Below, piece by piece: positions 20,672-32,768 of a stretch of DNA of 64,000 bases (position 1 is its first letter; the number at the start of each line of letters is the position of its first letter). Made by a program: the position numbers and the translations under genes. Source of the stretch: Diphasiastrum complanatum (taxonomy: Eukaryota > Streptophyta > Lycopodiopsida > Lycopodiales > Lycopodiaceae). Below the pieces are notes generated by a model. That model saw nothing but the letters and a program-made list of their open reading frames with translations, searched no databases and had not been told where the DNA came from. The stretch lies in assembly GCA_029204225.1 (NCBI GenBank), contig CM055102.1, positions 62,843,272 to 62,907,271 on the forward strand, written 5' to 3'.

Positions 20672-21272
20672 TGTTGGAATTTGATGCTCAGTCTCAAATC
20701 CATTCAATAATGAGTATCCTAAAAAACTAGAAACAAAAGGCTTAAATTTCTGAAGAGGATCAAAAAATTTGGGATCGAATTTTCTAGAATTTTTCGATAC
20801 CGAATCAAATTGAAAAATTCTATATTTTTAGATTCAGTGTATATTTTTGATACTTGTAAATTTTGATATTGTCCGGTCTAAAATTCGACCCAACAACTTT
20901 GCATTGACAGTCCGCCCACTTTGTACATGCATTAACTATAATGAGGCGGTTCTAATAACTGCAACAAAAGATAGTTGTAGATATTTTGTAGGATATCAAT
21001 CCTAGAATTTTCATCAAAAAACTTCTGATTTTCGAGTTTCTATAACCAAAGTTATCACTCTCAATGATTGTAAGCTAAAGTTATCACTTTAAGCACTGTA
21101 CTCACTATTTGATATTAATCAAACTACAAATTTTCAGTCCCACTATTGTATCATTTCATTGTGCATTTGTCTGAATCATTCAATTTGGAATTCTGCTACT
21201 GTCTGTTGTGCTTCCGAGATCCTACACCAAGCTCACTCATCAGCTGTTGCTCATTCCCACTGATTTCTAACA
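20672..21272 (+). repeat. Copia-2 5' LTR
   Basis: TGTTGGAATTTGATGCTCAG to TTTCTAACA; similar to 30034-30622 and 40370-40973. Confidence 0.88.
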
Positions 21273-21284
21273 TGGTATCAGAGC
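21273..21284 (+). other. Copia-2 primer-binding site
   Basis: TGGTATCAGAGC, complementary to the 3' end of plant initiator tRNA-Met, directly after the LTR end CA. Confidence 0.92.
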
Positions 21285-21415
21285 GGGCTGTTCCGTAATC
21301 TACACATTTTCTGTGGATTATCAAGTCTTGTTTCTATTAAGATGTTGTACTAGCAAGCGCGTAGCCAACAATATCTTGAAATCGTTGTTTTTACCAATGA
21401 TCTCGCTCAACCAGA

Positions 21416-22330
21416 ATGGATTCATCTACCAGTTCTTATATTATCGATAGACTCGATGGGAGTAACTACCATCTCTGGAAGTTCAAAATGAAGGTCATAC
21501 CACTAGCCAGGGAACTGTGGGACATTGTTGATGGCACAAAAGTTAAACCTAAAGGTGATGCAGTTACTATCACCAAATGGAGACTAAAAGATGGCAACGC
21601 TTTGGCCATGATCACTCTCAACATAAAAGACAATCAAATTAGTTACATACGTGCTATTCAGACTGCTAAGAATGCATGGGACATCCTAGCAACTCTCTAC
21701 GATATCAGGGACGTCTCCTCCAAACTCCACTTGAGGAAAAAAATATTCACCTTGAGAATGTCTAAAGTAGTAAGTGTTTCGAGCCACATTAACACTTTCC
21801 AAAATCTTATGGAGCAGATGACTACAACTAGCTCAGTCATTGAAGATACCAATGCTGTTATGCTATATTATCGAGTCGTCCTATGATTATTGAGTCCTAG
21901 CAATCTCGATCTAAGAGAAGGTCACCCTTTCAAGTGTGAGTTCATTACTTCAACAAGAGGAGGCCAGCAGAACTGCAACCTCCTCAAGCAAAAGGTCGGA
22001 TCCTCAAGCTCTATATTTCAAAAATCAGAAGTTCAGATTGAAAAAGAAGAGCAATATGCAGTCCAGGATCGAATTTTGATTCAGGCTCAAATTTTGGCTC
22101 TGGGTTGAACTTTGGCTCTGGGTCGAATTCGAACTCCTTATCTTTCCAACCAAAGCAGAAACTATTCTATAGATACTACAAGAGAACTAGACATGAGATC
22201 AAGGACACTAAGGGGAAGATGAAGCTGTCTTATGACCAAGTTCAAATAACAACAGGATATCGAATCCTAATATCTCAATTCTGGAGCAACTCAACACATG
22301 ACTTACAATCAAGACTGGCTCAATGATTAT
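21416..22330 (+). pseudogene. Copia-2 gag
   Basis: 21416-21886 is an open 156-residue Gag N-terminus: IIDRLDGSNYHLWKFKMKVI, then ELWDIVDGT and a UBN2-type helix region (NAWDILATLYDI, HLRKKIFTLRM). After a stop at 21884-21886 the Gag C-terminal part continues in shifted frames, with a decayed zinc knuckle (FYRYYKRTRHEIKD) near 22160 whose cysteines are lost. Confidence 0.85.
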
Positions 22331-22737
22331 AAATCTTTTATCCACTCTCGAGATGTGCAAGTTGGAGACAACTCATCACATTCCATGCAAGGTGAGGGAA
22401 CATAATCAAATTTTAGAAAGGTGTAGTCAAGTTGTTATCCAACGTTCTCCACATTCCAAATCTGACCAAGAATCTGCTCTCAATTAGTAGAATCATTGAT
22501 TTAGGTCATAGGGTCAAATTTGATACAACCGGCTATACCATCCTTGACAAATCTCAGAAAGTTTTAGTTTTCTAGAGAAATAGTGACAATCTATACAAAA
22601 TTAGCCACCGTTATTTTTCCAACTATCAAGCTCTTCACACCTCAACTTCCAAATCATCTGATATGCTTTGGCATTTCATATCAGGCCATTTGAACTTCAA
22701 TAGTATTTAGCAAATGTCGACTCAGGAACTAGTACAA
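22331..22737 (+). pseudogene. Copia-2 protease end and GAG-pre-integrase, interrupted by E
   Basis: NVLHIPNLTKNLLSISRIID near 22443 is the block after copia protease, followed by GHRVKFDTTGYTIL and the pre-integrase LWHF..GHLNFNSI near 22668. The protease active site itself is not clear. Coding breaks at 22737 with LVQ and resumes at 27833 with DLPSISKP, as confirmed by the uninterrupted copy at 38220-38260. Confidence 0.8.
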
Positions 22738-23556
22738 TGTTGAATTTCACACATGTGGATTGTCCACTACATGTACTTGTGATCTCCTAAGGTGTGTAGA
22801 TGCACCAAGCTCAAGACTAGACTGAGATTCAAGATCTATCTTTGATTCTATGGCAAAAACACACTACTACATGCATTCAATCACTTCCAACTCTCACTCA
22901 CACGTGTGGGAAGTGTTCCAAAAATATTCTAAGTAGAAAAAAGCTGCTCTCCTCAGGTAGAGAGAGAAAAGCCATCATGAGCTCTCGGGTAGAGAGAGAA
23001 AGCTAGAAATTCAATGACACTCAAAATCCACTCAATCTCAAAATCAATGAGATCCAAAAGAGGAGTACAATGATATTAGTAGATTCATGAGCTACCACTA
23101 TGCTTAACTATGATTGGATCACACTTTTCCACCTCTTAATCCTATTGGACCATTGATCCATGCACCTCTTAATTCTATTGGACTATATTCAAGCACACCT
23201 CAAATTCCTATTGGACCACACATGGTTCCACCTCTAAATCCTATTGGACCTCTTAAGATTCATCAAACAAAAGCATGACACTTGTTTACACTCTAATTGG
23301 CACAAGTTTGGCTCTATTTTGGCTCAATATTGGCATTACAAGTGGAAATGGATAATTTGCCATCTATGCCAAATTTGACCCTATCAACATCCTACACCTA
23401 AATGCTTGACTATGAAATTCTATGAGACCCCTATATCAAACATTTTGATTTACTTTACAATTCTCCACACGTGGGAACATCTTCCACACATGTGAGATTC
23501 ACTTACAAACTTCTATCATAGAAAATACCAAGCTAGATTTTTGCCAATTTCTCACA
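22738..23556 (-). repeat. Element E 3' LTR
   Basis: 819 bp, same length as 27014-27832, with scattered substitutions concentrated near the outer end. The purine tract GAGGAGCAG lies just inside it on the minus strand (23557-23570). Confidence 0.9.
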
Positions 23557-23682
23557 CTGCTCCTCAAAAAATAGCTTGGAAAGGTACTAGATCACTTGAG
23601 AAGTTTGTAAATCTTTTTGAGTGGATCCTTTGGTATGCATAAGAAGTGAAGATCAGCCAAGGGATCCATCATAGCAGCACCC

Positions 23683-25503
23683 TCACCATATCCATGATAA
23701 GATCTCTTTGGTAGAGATCTCTTGCCAATGCCTTTGAAGAGTGCTCCACCAATATGCCACTATTATCATGGGCTTCCTCCATGCTTGATGATGATCTTTG
23801 CTTTGAAAGTTCCACTTGCATGATGGATGCACCATAAATAGAGAAATATGAGGCTTCCTAGCCTCATAAGGATCATGGAGATCAAGATCATAAGATGTGA
23901 AACAATGATGATTATCAAGATTATGCTTTCTAGCTTGACTAGTCCACATACAATGAACTATATCCATGATGGATCTAATCTTGATATCAAAGACTATCTT
24001 GATCTTTTTTAGGTTAGTTACTCTCTCAAGGATGTAAGTGTCCACTTTGGATGCTTTACTTAATCTCAAGAGGAGTTTACAATTTGCCTCAAAACATGTG
24101 AAAACATGATTTTCAAAAAAGTGAGTACCAAGCTCAATCTTGTTCTTACTAGAACCAAGAGCATACTTTTGACAATACAATATCTTGATTTCAAAAAGTA
24201 TTGGAAACACATCTAAGTCAATAATGACAAGAAACATGTCCATACCATAAGCATCATACAAAACTAGTATAGCTTTTCTTGAACTTTGAGATCCAAAAAA
24301 TTCAATGAAGCAAGATAGCATTTCAAGCAAAGGAAGAGAAGCATATATGAATGTCTTGTAGTAGATAAAACATGAAAGATGCCCCTCTTTGCCATGTAAT
24401 GTGAGCCATAAAGACTCAGCCATGCATCTTGAAGATCTTCTTGAAATCATATGAAGAAGAAACTCCTCCTCACACATTGGCCCCATCATAACTTGAATAT
24501 CTTCAAAAAGGATAACTTGTGATGCTTCTTGAGAAGCCTTGATCTCGGCCACTTCCAAGATTGAATCTTCATGCAATATGACATCTCTATTCACCATCAC
24601 ATTTGAAATAGAGAGTGTAAAGACACTAAAGGCCTCCTTGATGGATGAGTATCCAATCATGATCCATGAGCTTGGATCATCCTTCCTTCTTGTTTCCAAG
24701 GGAATATGGGCAAAGCAAGCACTACCAAGTTCACTAAGGTGATCAACCTTTGGCTTCATCTTGAATAAAACTTCATATGGTGCTATTCCTTCAAGAGCTC
24801 CAATACTCCTCAAAGCTTTGATCTTCAATGAGAATTTCTTCTCAACATATGCTTTGAATAATAAGGAATAATCATACACCATAATACTTGAAGAGAGAAG
24901 ATATGTGCATCTTGTGTAATCCTCCTCCTTTGAAATATTGGAAATATAAGAAACATCAAGAGAGTTTGCACTCTCACTTGGATCCAATTTGTAGATGCCT
25001 TCAAATCTTGATCCATATGCAAGGATCTCACCATCCTTCTTAATCACACAATTGTCAATATTGAAATTGACATCAAAGCCACTATCAAGAAGTTGGCCAA
25101 CACTTAAGATGTTCTTTGTAAGCTTTGGGACAAAAAGAACATTGTTGAGAAAGAGATCTTTAGAAGATGCAAGCTTCAAGGGAATAATCCCTACTCCTTC
25201 AATATTGCACTCATGCTTACTTGCAAAGTATATGGTCTTCTTGACTCCATCATAAGGCATAATAGATGAAAAAAATTGCTTGGAGCCACACATATGTGAA
25301 GATGCTCCACTATCAATATACCATGAGTCATCCTTGTTGAAGGTGGAAGAGGAGAAGCTTGATGCCATTGGAGAGCCTTCTCCATCACTTGCAATATAGT
25401 CTTCTTTCTCATTGGTGATGTTGGCTTGATTGAGTTGATTCTTCTTCTTGAAGCAATTGGTGGCATAATGGCCTTTCTTGCCACAATAAAAGCACTTGAT
25501 CAT
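23683..25503 (-). CDS. Element E ORF: zinc knuckle, protease, integrase remnant, unknown tail (606 aa)
   Basis: Begins at the CCHC knuckle CFYCGKKGHYATNCF, then the protease active site SWYIDSGASSHMCG (residues ~60-73) and LFVPKLTKNILSVGQLLDSG. Pre-integrase and the integrase D,D,E core are absent: sequence jumps to the integrase C-terminus (PYEVLFKMKPKVDHLSELGS, then VMVNRDVILHED). The remaining ~280 residues have no RT or RNase H motif and are not recognised; they may be translated non-coding or an acquired segment. Upstream, the frame is continuous with gag across one TAA at about 25519. Copy E2 has a sense codon there, so E probably carries a single nonsense mutation. Confidence 0.75.
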   Translation of the reverse strand: MIKCFYCGKKGHYATNCFKKKNQLNQANITNEKEDYIASDGEGSPMASSFSSSTFNKDDSWYIDSGASSHMCGSKQFFSSIMPYDGVKKTIYFASKHECNIEGVGIIPLKLASSKDLFLNNVLFVPKLTKNILSVGQLLDSGFDVNFNIDNCVIKKDGEILAYGSRFEGIYKLDPSESANSLDVSYISNISKEEDYTRCTYLLSSSIMVYDYSLLFKAYVEKKFSLKIKALRSIGALEGIAPYEVLFKMKPKVDHLSELGSACFAHIPLETRRKDDPSSWIMIGYSSIKEAFSVFTLSISNVMVNRDVILHEDSILEVAEIKASQEASQVILFEDIQVMMGPMCEEEFLLHMISRRSSRCMAESLWLTLHGKEGHLSCFIYYKTFIYASLPLLEMLSCFIEFFGSQSSRKAILVLYDAYGMDMFLVIIDLDVFPILFEIKILYCQKYALGSSKNKIELGTHFFENHVFTCFEANCKLLLRLSKASKVDTYILERVTNLKKIKIVFDIKIRSIMDIVHCMWTSQARKHNLDNHHCFTSYDLDLHDPYEARKPHISLFMVHPSCKWNFQSKDHHQAWRKPMIIVAYWWSTLQRHWQEISTKEILSWIW

Positions 25504-25518
25504 CTTCTTCTTGAGATT

Positions 25519-26256
25519 TTAATTAGAAGCATGAGAGGTATCCTCCTCCTCTCCATCTTGGTCTTTAGCTTTGTCATTAGAGAAGTGATGGTGTTGCTTC
25601 TTACTCCTCTCTTTGTGCTTGGCAAATAGAACTTTGTCATTATCATGATTGAGTGATAGCTTGTCCATCCTCAAGAGTTTGTACTCTTGTCTTGATTCTT
25701 CAGAGATAAGCACACTTTGAAGGGCCTCCAAACTTGGTAGCTCCTCCTTAATAGCATAGGATTGGACAAGGTTGTCATATTCATCTCTCAAGCCATTGAG
25801 AATGACTTGGACTAGCTCACTTTGATTGATTGAGTCACCAATACATGCAAGCTCCCTATGAATATCCTTGACTCTCAAAACATAATTAGATGCACTCTCA
25901 TCACTCTTTTGACTACTTTGGAATATTTGATTTCTAAGAGTGAGGAGCCTAGAGGTGTTCTTAGCCTCATAGATGGACTTGAGACAATCCCAAGCTTCCT
26001 TGGATGTAGAACAATCACCAATCTCCCTCAATATCTCATTAGAAACATTCATCTTAATGTAGTGGAGAGCCATCCTAGCTCTCTTCTTGTATTTTTGTAC
26101 TTCTTGAAGGACTTGAGGCTCCTCCTCAATCCCAAGTACAATGTCCATCACATCTTGGAGTATTAAGATGGACTCCACCCTCAACTTCCATATTGAATAA
26201 TTGGAAGTAGACAATCTCTCACTTGGTTGCAACAAGTATGAACTCATTGAAGTCAT
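25519..26256 (-). CDS. Element E gag (245 aa)
   Basis: UBN2-type Gag: SERLSTSNYSIWKLRVESIL near the start, then KEAWDCLKSIYEAKNTSRLL in the middle and ELVQVILNGLRDEYDNLV. The polyprotein makes the virus-like particle. It ends at TAA in the same frame as the zinc knuckle of the next ORF, five codons before that ORF's first ATG. It starts about 750 bp after the primer site. Its openness contrasts with the surrounding decayed elements. Confidence 0.85.
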   Translation of the reverse strand: MTSMSSYLLQPSERLSTSNYSIWKLRVESILILQDVMDIVLGIEEEPQVLQEVQKYKKRARMALHYIKMNVSNEILREIGDCSTSKEAWDCLKSIYEAKNTSRLLTLRNQIFQSSQKSDESASNYVLRVKDIHRELACIGDSINQSELVQVILNGLRDEYDNLVQSYAIKEELPSLEALQSVLISEESRQEYKLLRMDKLSLNHDNDKVLFAKHKERSKKQHHHFSNDKAKDQDGEEEDTSHASN

Positions 26257-27000
26257 GTAAAGTGGAGATAAATAAAAGTGATGAACAAAAAATGTTGCTT
26301 CTCTCTCACTATAGGATCCAATAATGGTGTGCTACCATCTCCTATGCAAGATCTTGCAACAAACTGTGAGATGATTCTCACTAGCTATCTCAATCTCTCC
26401 AAAACTAGATCTACTTCACATCAAATGATGGATTATGGGCAAAGTTAGGATCAAACACTCTTAGCACGTGTGAAATACACTAAGAAACCAAATTTGACTC
26501 AAATACAATGATATTGCAAGAAACAAAATGGCTAAGATCTCAAAACAGTGCCTAGATCACATATAGATGAGATTGGTAAGCATTCAACTATGATTTTGGA
26601 TCAAACAAGCAATCTTTTGACCAAACAAAATGTGTCCACCCAGGTCTAGGTGCCCTACCTAACCCTCTTCAAAAGCTTATAACTTTTGATTGGCTACACC
26701 AAATGGAATGAAACTGATTGCATCAGAAACTAGACAAAAATAGCTTCAAAACAAGCTATCTAGCAAGATTTTTGGATCAAACATGAAAGAGAACTCCCAA
26801 ACTGAAATTGGATGTTCCTCACACGTGTCTGAGCACCTGATTCCGTACAGTACCAGGTCAGACCCAATCAATGTCCTTTTGATCTATTTTGATCCAAAAT
26901 TGAACAAGATAGCTAGGAAAATGGGCCTTGACAATTTCTAGCTCAAGATTGATGAATAGTTTTCACTCAAATGGACCAAAATGCATGGTAACCTTAGGTA

Positions 27001-27013
27001 GGCTCTGATACCA
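27001..27013 (-). other. Element E primer-binding site
   Basis: GGCTCTGATACCA on the plus strand, i.e. TGGTATCAGAGCC on the minus strand, adjoining the 5' LTR. Confidence 0.92.
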
Positions 27014-27832
27014 TGTTGAATTTCACACGTGTGGATCGTCCACTACATGTACTCATGATCTCCTAAGGTGTGTAGATGCACCAAGATCAAGACTAGATTG
27101 AGATTCAAGATCTATCTTTGATTCTATGGCAAAAACACACTACTACATGCATTCAATCACTTCCAACTCTAACTCACACGTGTGGGAAGTGTTCCAAAAG
27201 TATTCTAAGTAAAAACAAGCTGCTCTCCTTGGGTAGAGAGAGAAAAACCATCATGAGCTCTCGGGTAAAGAGAGAAAGCTAGAAATTCAATGACACTCAA
27301 AATCCACTCAATCTCAAAATCAATTAGATCCAAAAGAGGAGTACAATGATATTAGTAGATTCATGAGCTACCACTATGCTTAACTATGATTGGATCACAC
27401 TTTTCCACCTCTTAATCCTATTGGACCATTGATCCATGCACCTCTTAATTCTATTGGACTATATTCAAGCACACCTCAAATTCCTATTGGACCACACATG
27501 GTTCCACCTCTAAATCCTATTGGACCTCTTAAGCTTCATCAAACAAAAGCATGACACTTGTCTACACTCTAATTGGCACAAGTTTGGCTCTATTTTGGCT
27601 CAATATTGGCATTACAAGTGGAAATGGATAATTTGCCATCTATGCCAAATTTGACCCTATCAACATCCTACACCTAAATGCTTGACTATGAAATTCTATG
27701 AGACCCCTATATCAAACATTTTGATTTACTTTACAATTCTCCACATGTGGGAACATCTTCCACACATGTGAGATTCACTTACAAACTTCTATCATAAAAA
27801 ATACCAAGCTAGATTTTTGCCAATTTCTCACA
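27014..27832 (-). repeat. Element E 5' LTR
   Basis: On the minus strand it starts TGTGAGAAATTGGC and ends GTGTGAAATTCAACA, next to the primer site. Confidence 0.9.
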
Positions 27833-28420
27833 TACAAGACCTGCCTTCTATCAGCAAGCCAACTTCTCCATGTGAAAATTGTATAATCAGCAAGCATGTT
27901 AGAAGCCCTTTCATTTTTGACTCAGTTCATACTTCTAAAGGCTTGCTAGATCTTGTACATAGCGACATATATGGCCTGATGCAGACTGTTTCCAAAGGGG
28001 GAGCTCTATACCTCCTAACCTTCGTCGATGACTTCTCTCGAAGGACTGCAACCTATTTTATGAAGAACAAATAAGAGGCATTGAAGTTCTTCATGCAGTT
28101 CAAGGCATCTGCAGAAAATTAGACCCAAAGGAAGATCAAAGCTCTACGAATAGATGGAGGGGGAGAATTCATCTCCACCAAATTTAAGGAGTTATGCAAG
28201 GCCAACATAATATATCAACAATTCACAATGACTACTCACCTCAGTCCAATGGTGTAGCTGAATGGAAGAATCGGACACTCATCGAAATTGCCAAGAGCAT
28301 GCTGGCCCATTCCTCTCTTTTGAAAAAATTTTGGGCGGAAGCTGTTTCAACAGCTGCCTATCTACAAAATCAATCCATCACCAAAGCCCAGAATGGCAAG
28401 ACACCTTATGAGGTGTAGAC
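27833..28420 (+). pseudogene. Copia-2 integrase
   Basis: Zinc-binding end CENCIISKHVRSPF, then the catalytic core: DLVHSDIYG (first Asp), FVDDFSRR, RIDGGGEF (second Asp) and SNGVAEWKNRTLIEIAKSML (Glu region, usually ERKNR). Stops at 28072-28074 and a frame break near 28190 disrupt it. Integrase would insert the cDNA into the chromosome. Confidence 0.88.
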
Positions 28421-28790
28421 ATGATCGAAACCATCAGTCAAGAATATTAGAGTGTTTGGCTGCATTGCTTATGCTCTGATCCCTGAAGATCTCAGAAAGA
28501 AGTTGGATGACAAAAGCACAAAACTGATTTTCGTTGGCTACTTCCAAGATCACCATACATACAAGCTCTACAATCTGGAAACAGAAAAATTAGTTACGAG
28601 TAGAGATGTCATTTTTGTTGAAGATTGATTTATCAACCACAGGGAAAAGCTTGAGAAATTTCTAATCCATGTATCAAAAAAGACTCTAGGATCGAAAATC
28701 ATGAGATTGATACAAAAATGAGCTTGAATAGGAGGGGGTCGAAATTTAGCCAAAAAGATCAAATCAACCAAAAAAGCCTCCATCCAGATT
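28421..28790 (+). pseudogene. Copia-2 integrase C-terminus and linker
   Basis: VFGCIAYALIPEDLRKKLDD, then FVGYFQDHHTYKLYNLET and LVTSRDVIFVED, with a stop at 28626-28628. Matches 38830-39030 in the second copy. Confidence 0.82.
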
Positions 28791-29335
28791 TATGGACGAT
28801 GCAGCCTGCTACTTCATGCATGAACCAAATACAATTTTGGAGGTGATGTCTACATCTGATGCTAATCAATAGAAAGCAGCGATGGACACTGAATTCAATT
28901 ATTTGATAGAGAATCAAACATGGATAGTCACTAAGCTGCCAAAGGGAAAAAAATCCGATTCCATGCAAATGGATATTCAAGGCGAAGTATGATGCTGAAG
29001 GAAAGGCTGAATTGATACAAAGCCAGGCTGGTCACCAAAGGCTATTCCTAGATTCTAGATCCAGATTATTCGGAGACCTTCAGCCCAATCATCAAACATG
29101 CTTCGATCCGACTATGACTTTCCTTTGCAACTGCAGCAGATCTCAAAGTTCATCAAATGGATGTCCAGCACTTTCCTCAACGGAACCATTGAAGAGGAAA
29201 TTTTTATGTCCGGAAGGATATGAACTGAGGGGTAAGCAACAACTTGTGTGCAATATTCACACGACACTCTATGGGATAAAACAGTCACCCAGAGCCTGGT
29301 TCCAGAAAGTAAATGCATTCCTTATTGAGATCTAA
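28791..29335 (+). pseudogene. Copia-2 RT, catalytic core deleted
   Basis: RT N-terminal blocks are visible: CKWIFKAKYDAEG, then degraded 'FSPI'-region sequence, and YELRGKQQLVCNIHTTLYGI, SPRAWFQKVNAFL. The sequence then jumps to ITRPDIAYSI-type sequence of the RT C-terminus, so the YVDD catalytic motif is missing. The second copy (39300-39760) has the same deletion, so it predates duplication or is a family trait. Confidence 0.8.
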
Positions 29336-29990
<655 letters not shown>

Positions 29991-30033
29991 AATCTGAATT
30001 TCAAAAGTTTTCAGGATCCACATTAACAGGGAG

Positions 30034-30622
30034 TGTTGGAATTCGATGCTCAGCTTCAAATCGATTCAATAGTGAGCATCCTAAAAAACCAAAAACATAA
30101 GGCTCGAATTTCTAAACAGATGACTGAAAAAGTCAGGATCGAATAGTATAGAATTTTTCAATACCGGATCGACTCAAAAAATTCTATATTTTTTGAGTCA
30201 GTGTATATTGATGATACAGGTTATTTTCATTACCGTTGGTTTAAATCTGATCCAATGACTTCACGTTGACAGTCCGACCACTTTGTACATGCATTAACTG
30301 TAATGAAGTGGTTGTAATAATTGCAACAAAAGGTGTTGTAGATATTTTGTAGGATATCAGTCCTAGAATCTTCATCAGAAAACTTCTTCTAATTATTTGA
30401 GTTTTTGGAACCAGAGTTATCACTCTAAACGACTGTAAGTTGAAGTTATTAATTCAAGCATTATAATCATTGTTTGATATTAATCAGAGTGCAAATTTTT
30501 GGTCCCACTACTGTTTCATTTCATTGTGCATTTGTCTGAATCATTCAATTTGAGTATTCTACTACTCTCTGTTGTGCTTTCGTTCCTACATCAAGCCCGC
30601 TCATTCCCACTGATTTTCGACA
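30034..30622 (+). repeat. Copia-2 3' LTR
   Basis: TGTTGGAATTCGATGCTCAG to TTTTCGACA, preceded by the purine tract and followed by ggtaa. Confidence 0.88.
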
Positions 30623-32279
30623 GGTAAGACATTTGTTAGCAGAGATGTAGTCTTTCTAGAAGACAAATTTTATAACCTCAAATGAGACAACATGAATTAT
30701 TATTGGTTTGAATCCTAAACCATTGTCTGCTAATGTTAAAAAAACTCTTGTCTCAAATCCATCCACTTCACACCTTGAACCATGTCATTCTTCTTTAGGC
30801 TCAGATAATTAAAAACAACCAATTGTTTGAAGATCTGGTCAAATGACGCATCCACAAGAAAGATTCACTCAGTCTTTTTGGACAACAGTCAAGGAACCTC
30901 TCACTCTTCAAGATGTATTGTCTAATGTGAATTATGATAAGTGGAAGGCAATAATGAACAATGAATACAATTCATTGATACAGAACCAAATCTGGACTCT
31001 TGTCAATCATCTTACCAAAACGAGGGTCATTCAACAATGCAATTGGATCTTCAAACAAAAGTACGATTCCAATGGCTCCATTTGTAAATGAAAGGCAAGA
31101 TCTATAGCCAAAGGCTACTCACATTTATCAGGTAATGATTACAAAAAGACTTTTAGTCCTGTTTGTAAACTTGCATCTATTCAAACCGTGTTGGCAATTA
31201 TAGCAACATAAGATGATCTTGAAGTATGTTAGATGGATATACAAACTGCAATCTTGAGTCGTTACATCCATGACGATATTTACATGCAACTGAGGTTCTT
31301 TCAGATCAAGTGTGTAAGATTCATAAAGTTCTATATGGGCTCAGACAAGCACACAGGGCTTGATTTCAATGAATCAATGATTATCTATTACATCTCAATT
31401 TTTATTCTACTACTACTAGCTCAAATGTCTATATTAAGTATGAATGTCCAAAGTATCTAATTATTTCTCTTTGTATTGATGACTATATATTTTTAAGTAA
31501 TAATACTTCGTTGCTCAAAAGTACCAAGTCGAATTTGTCCACAAAATTTGACATGACAAATCTCATAGGACCTATAAACTTTCTATGTGGCATTCAAATT
31601 CTTTGCGATAGAGCCAAGAAGAGAATTCTTCTAGGCCAACAAAAATATCTAAAACACATCCTAGAGAAATTCGAAATGCATGAATCAAAGTTGACTGATT
31701 AACTAATGGAACCAAGACTTAAACTCAACAAGGTATATGTGCCCTTCGACACCTGTTGTAGTCTCAATCATGAAGAATTATCCATGGCACTCACTTATCA
31801 GATCATTAATGTATGCAATGGCGTGCACCGGACCTAATCTAGAATATATAGTAAGTACAGTCTCTCAATCCATGTTGAATTCTAGAGCTGAACATTGGAA
31901 ACCATTCATAAAGAGTGATGAAGTATATTCAATCGACAAAGAATCAAGTTCTTTGTTGTTCTGGTATTGCTACCCTTTCTTTGTCCTTATTTGGTTAGTC
32001 TTATTCAGCTTGGGTGGAAGACTTAAGTATCAGGAATTCAGCTTCTAGTTACTACATCTATCTATCTTTGGCACCCACTTCAAGGAATAGGAAGAGGCAG
32101 AAGTCCTCGATTGTAGCCGAATATGTAGCAACAACATAAACAACCAAAGAAGCCATCTCAATGAGGCCTCTCTTAAAGATTCTGAACTTCAAACATAACT
32201 ATCCAGCTACCATTTATTGTGATAACATTAGCAGTATTCAACTCGTACATAAAATTTTGGATTCCTTGACAATTTTCCT
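30623..32279 (+). pseudogene. Copia D: RT and RNase H (right of Copia-2)
   Basis: Linker KTFVSRDVVFLEDKF, then RT: EPLTLQDVLSNVNYDKWKAI, NWIFKQKYDSNGSI, IAKGYSHLSGNDYKKTFSPV, and FDMTNLIGPINFLCGIQI followed by ILLGQQKYLKHILEKFEM. RNase H pieces include SLIRSLMYAMACTGPNLEYI, SIVAEYVATT and CDNISSIQLVHK. Many stops and frameshifts. The catalytic YVDD is not intact. The right end runs into sequence shared with the RNase T2 duplication, so the 3' LTR is missing. Confidence 0.8.
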
Positions 32280-32284
32280 GTTAG

Positions 32285-32768
32285 AACTTACTAAGTTCTT
32301 GTTTTTCATGACTTGTTTCGATAGTTTCATCTCAAGGTGAAAGTCAGTTTTTACAACAAGGAAGTACGGCCTCCTCCTGGGTCCTTCTGAGGCCATCACA
32401 AGGGCCTTCAAGGCCTACCTCCCAATCCCCAAATAATTCCATGGAGGAGCTTGGTAATAAGAACCTCCCCCCTTGAAAGAAAGGATGATGGATTAGTGGA
32501 ATTTTAAATTTAGGCCATAGAAATAAAGACAATATAATTAGTGAAAAAGGCTAATTTATTATTGAATAACTGAACATCCTTGCAATTATTATATTATAAG
32601 CATTGTTCCCGGAACAATGCTATGCTACGTTTCCAAAGACGCTCAAGAAAAGAATGATAGTATCCAAGACTCATCAATGCTGCTGCTATACATACATATA
32701 CACACTCTCCTGGTTCTGAGTGATTTCTTCAACAAGAAAATTTGCAGTGCATATTGCGACACGAGGTA
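32285..32768 (-). repeat. 3' flank of RNase T2 pseudogene, shared with 48370-48760
   Basis: Read on the minus strand ('attcaataataaattagcc', 'ctcctccatggaattatttg', 'aggccgtact') this flank is present inverted at 48390-48760. It contains no recognised gene. Confidence 0.7.

Larger units (their letters stand above)
22738..27832 (-). mobile_element. Element E: Gag-protease copia-type LTR retrotransposon lacking RT
   Basis: Two 819-bp LTRs (22738-23556 and 27014-27832) with TG...CA ends are flanked by the 5-bp duplication tacaa (22733-22737 and 27833-27837). The primer site TGGTATCAGAGCC lies on the minus strand at 27001-27013, so transcription is leftward. The interior is only ~3.46 kb and holds one gag-protease ORF plus an integrase C-terminal remnant; there is no integrase catalytic core, RT or RNase H. 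The LTRs look only slightly diverged, so insertion is fairly recent. Copy E2 (44132-45865) shows the same architecture where preserved, so the arrangement is heritable and probably mobilised in trans. Confidence 0.88.
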
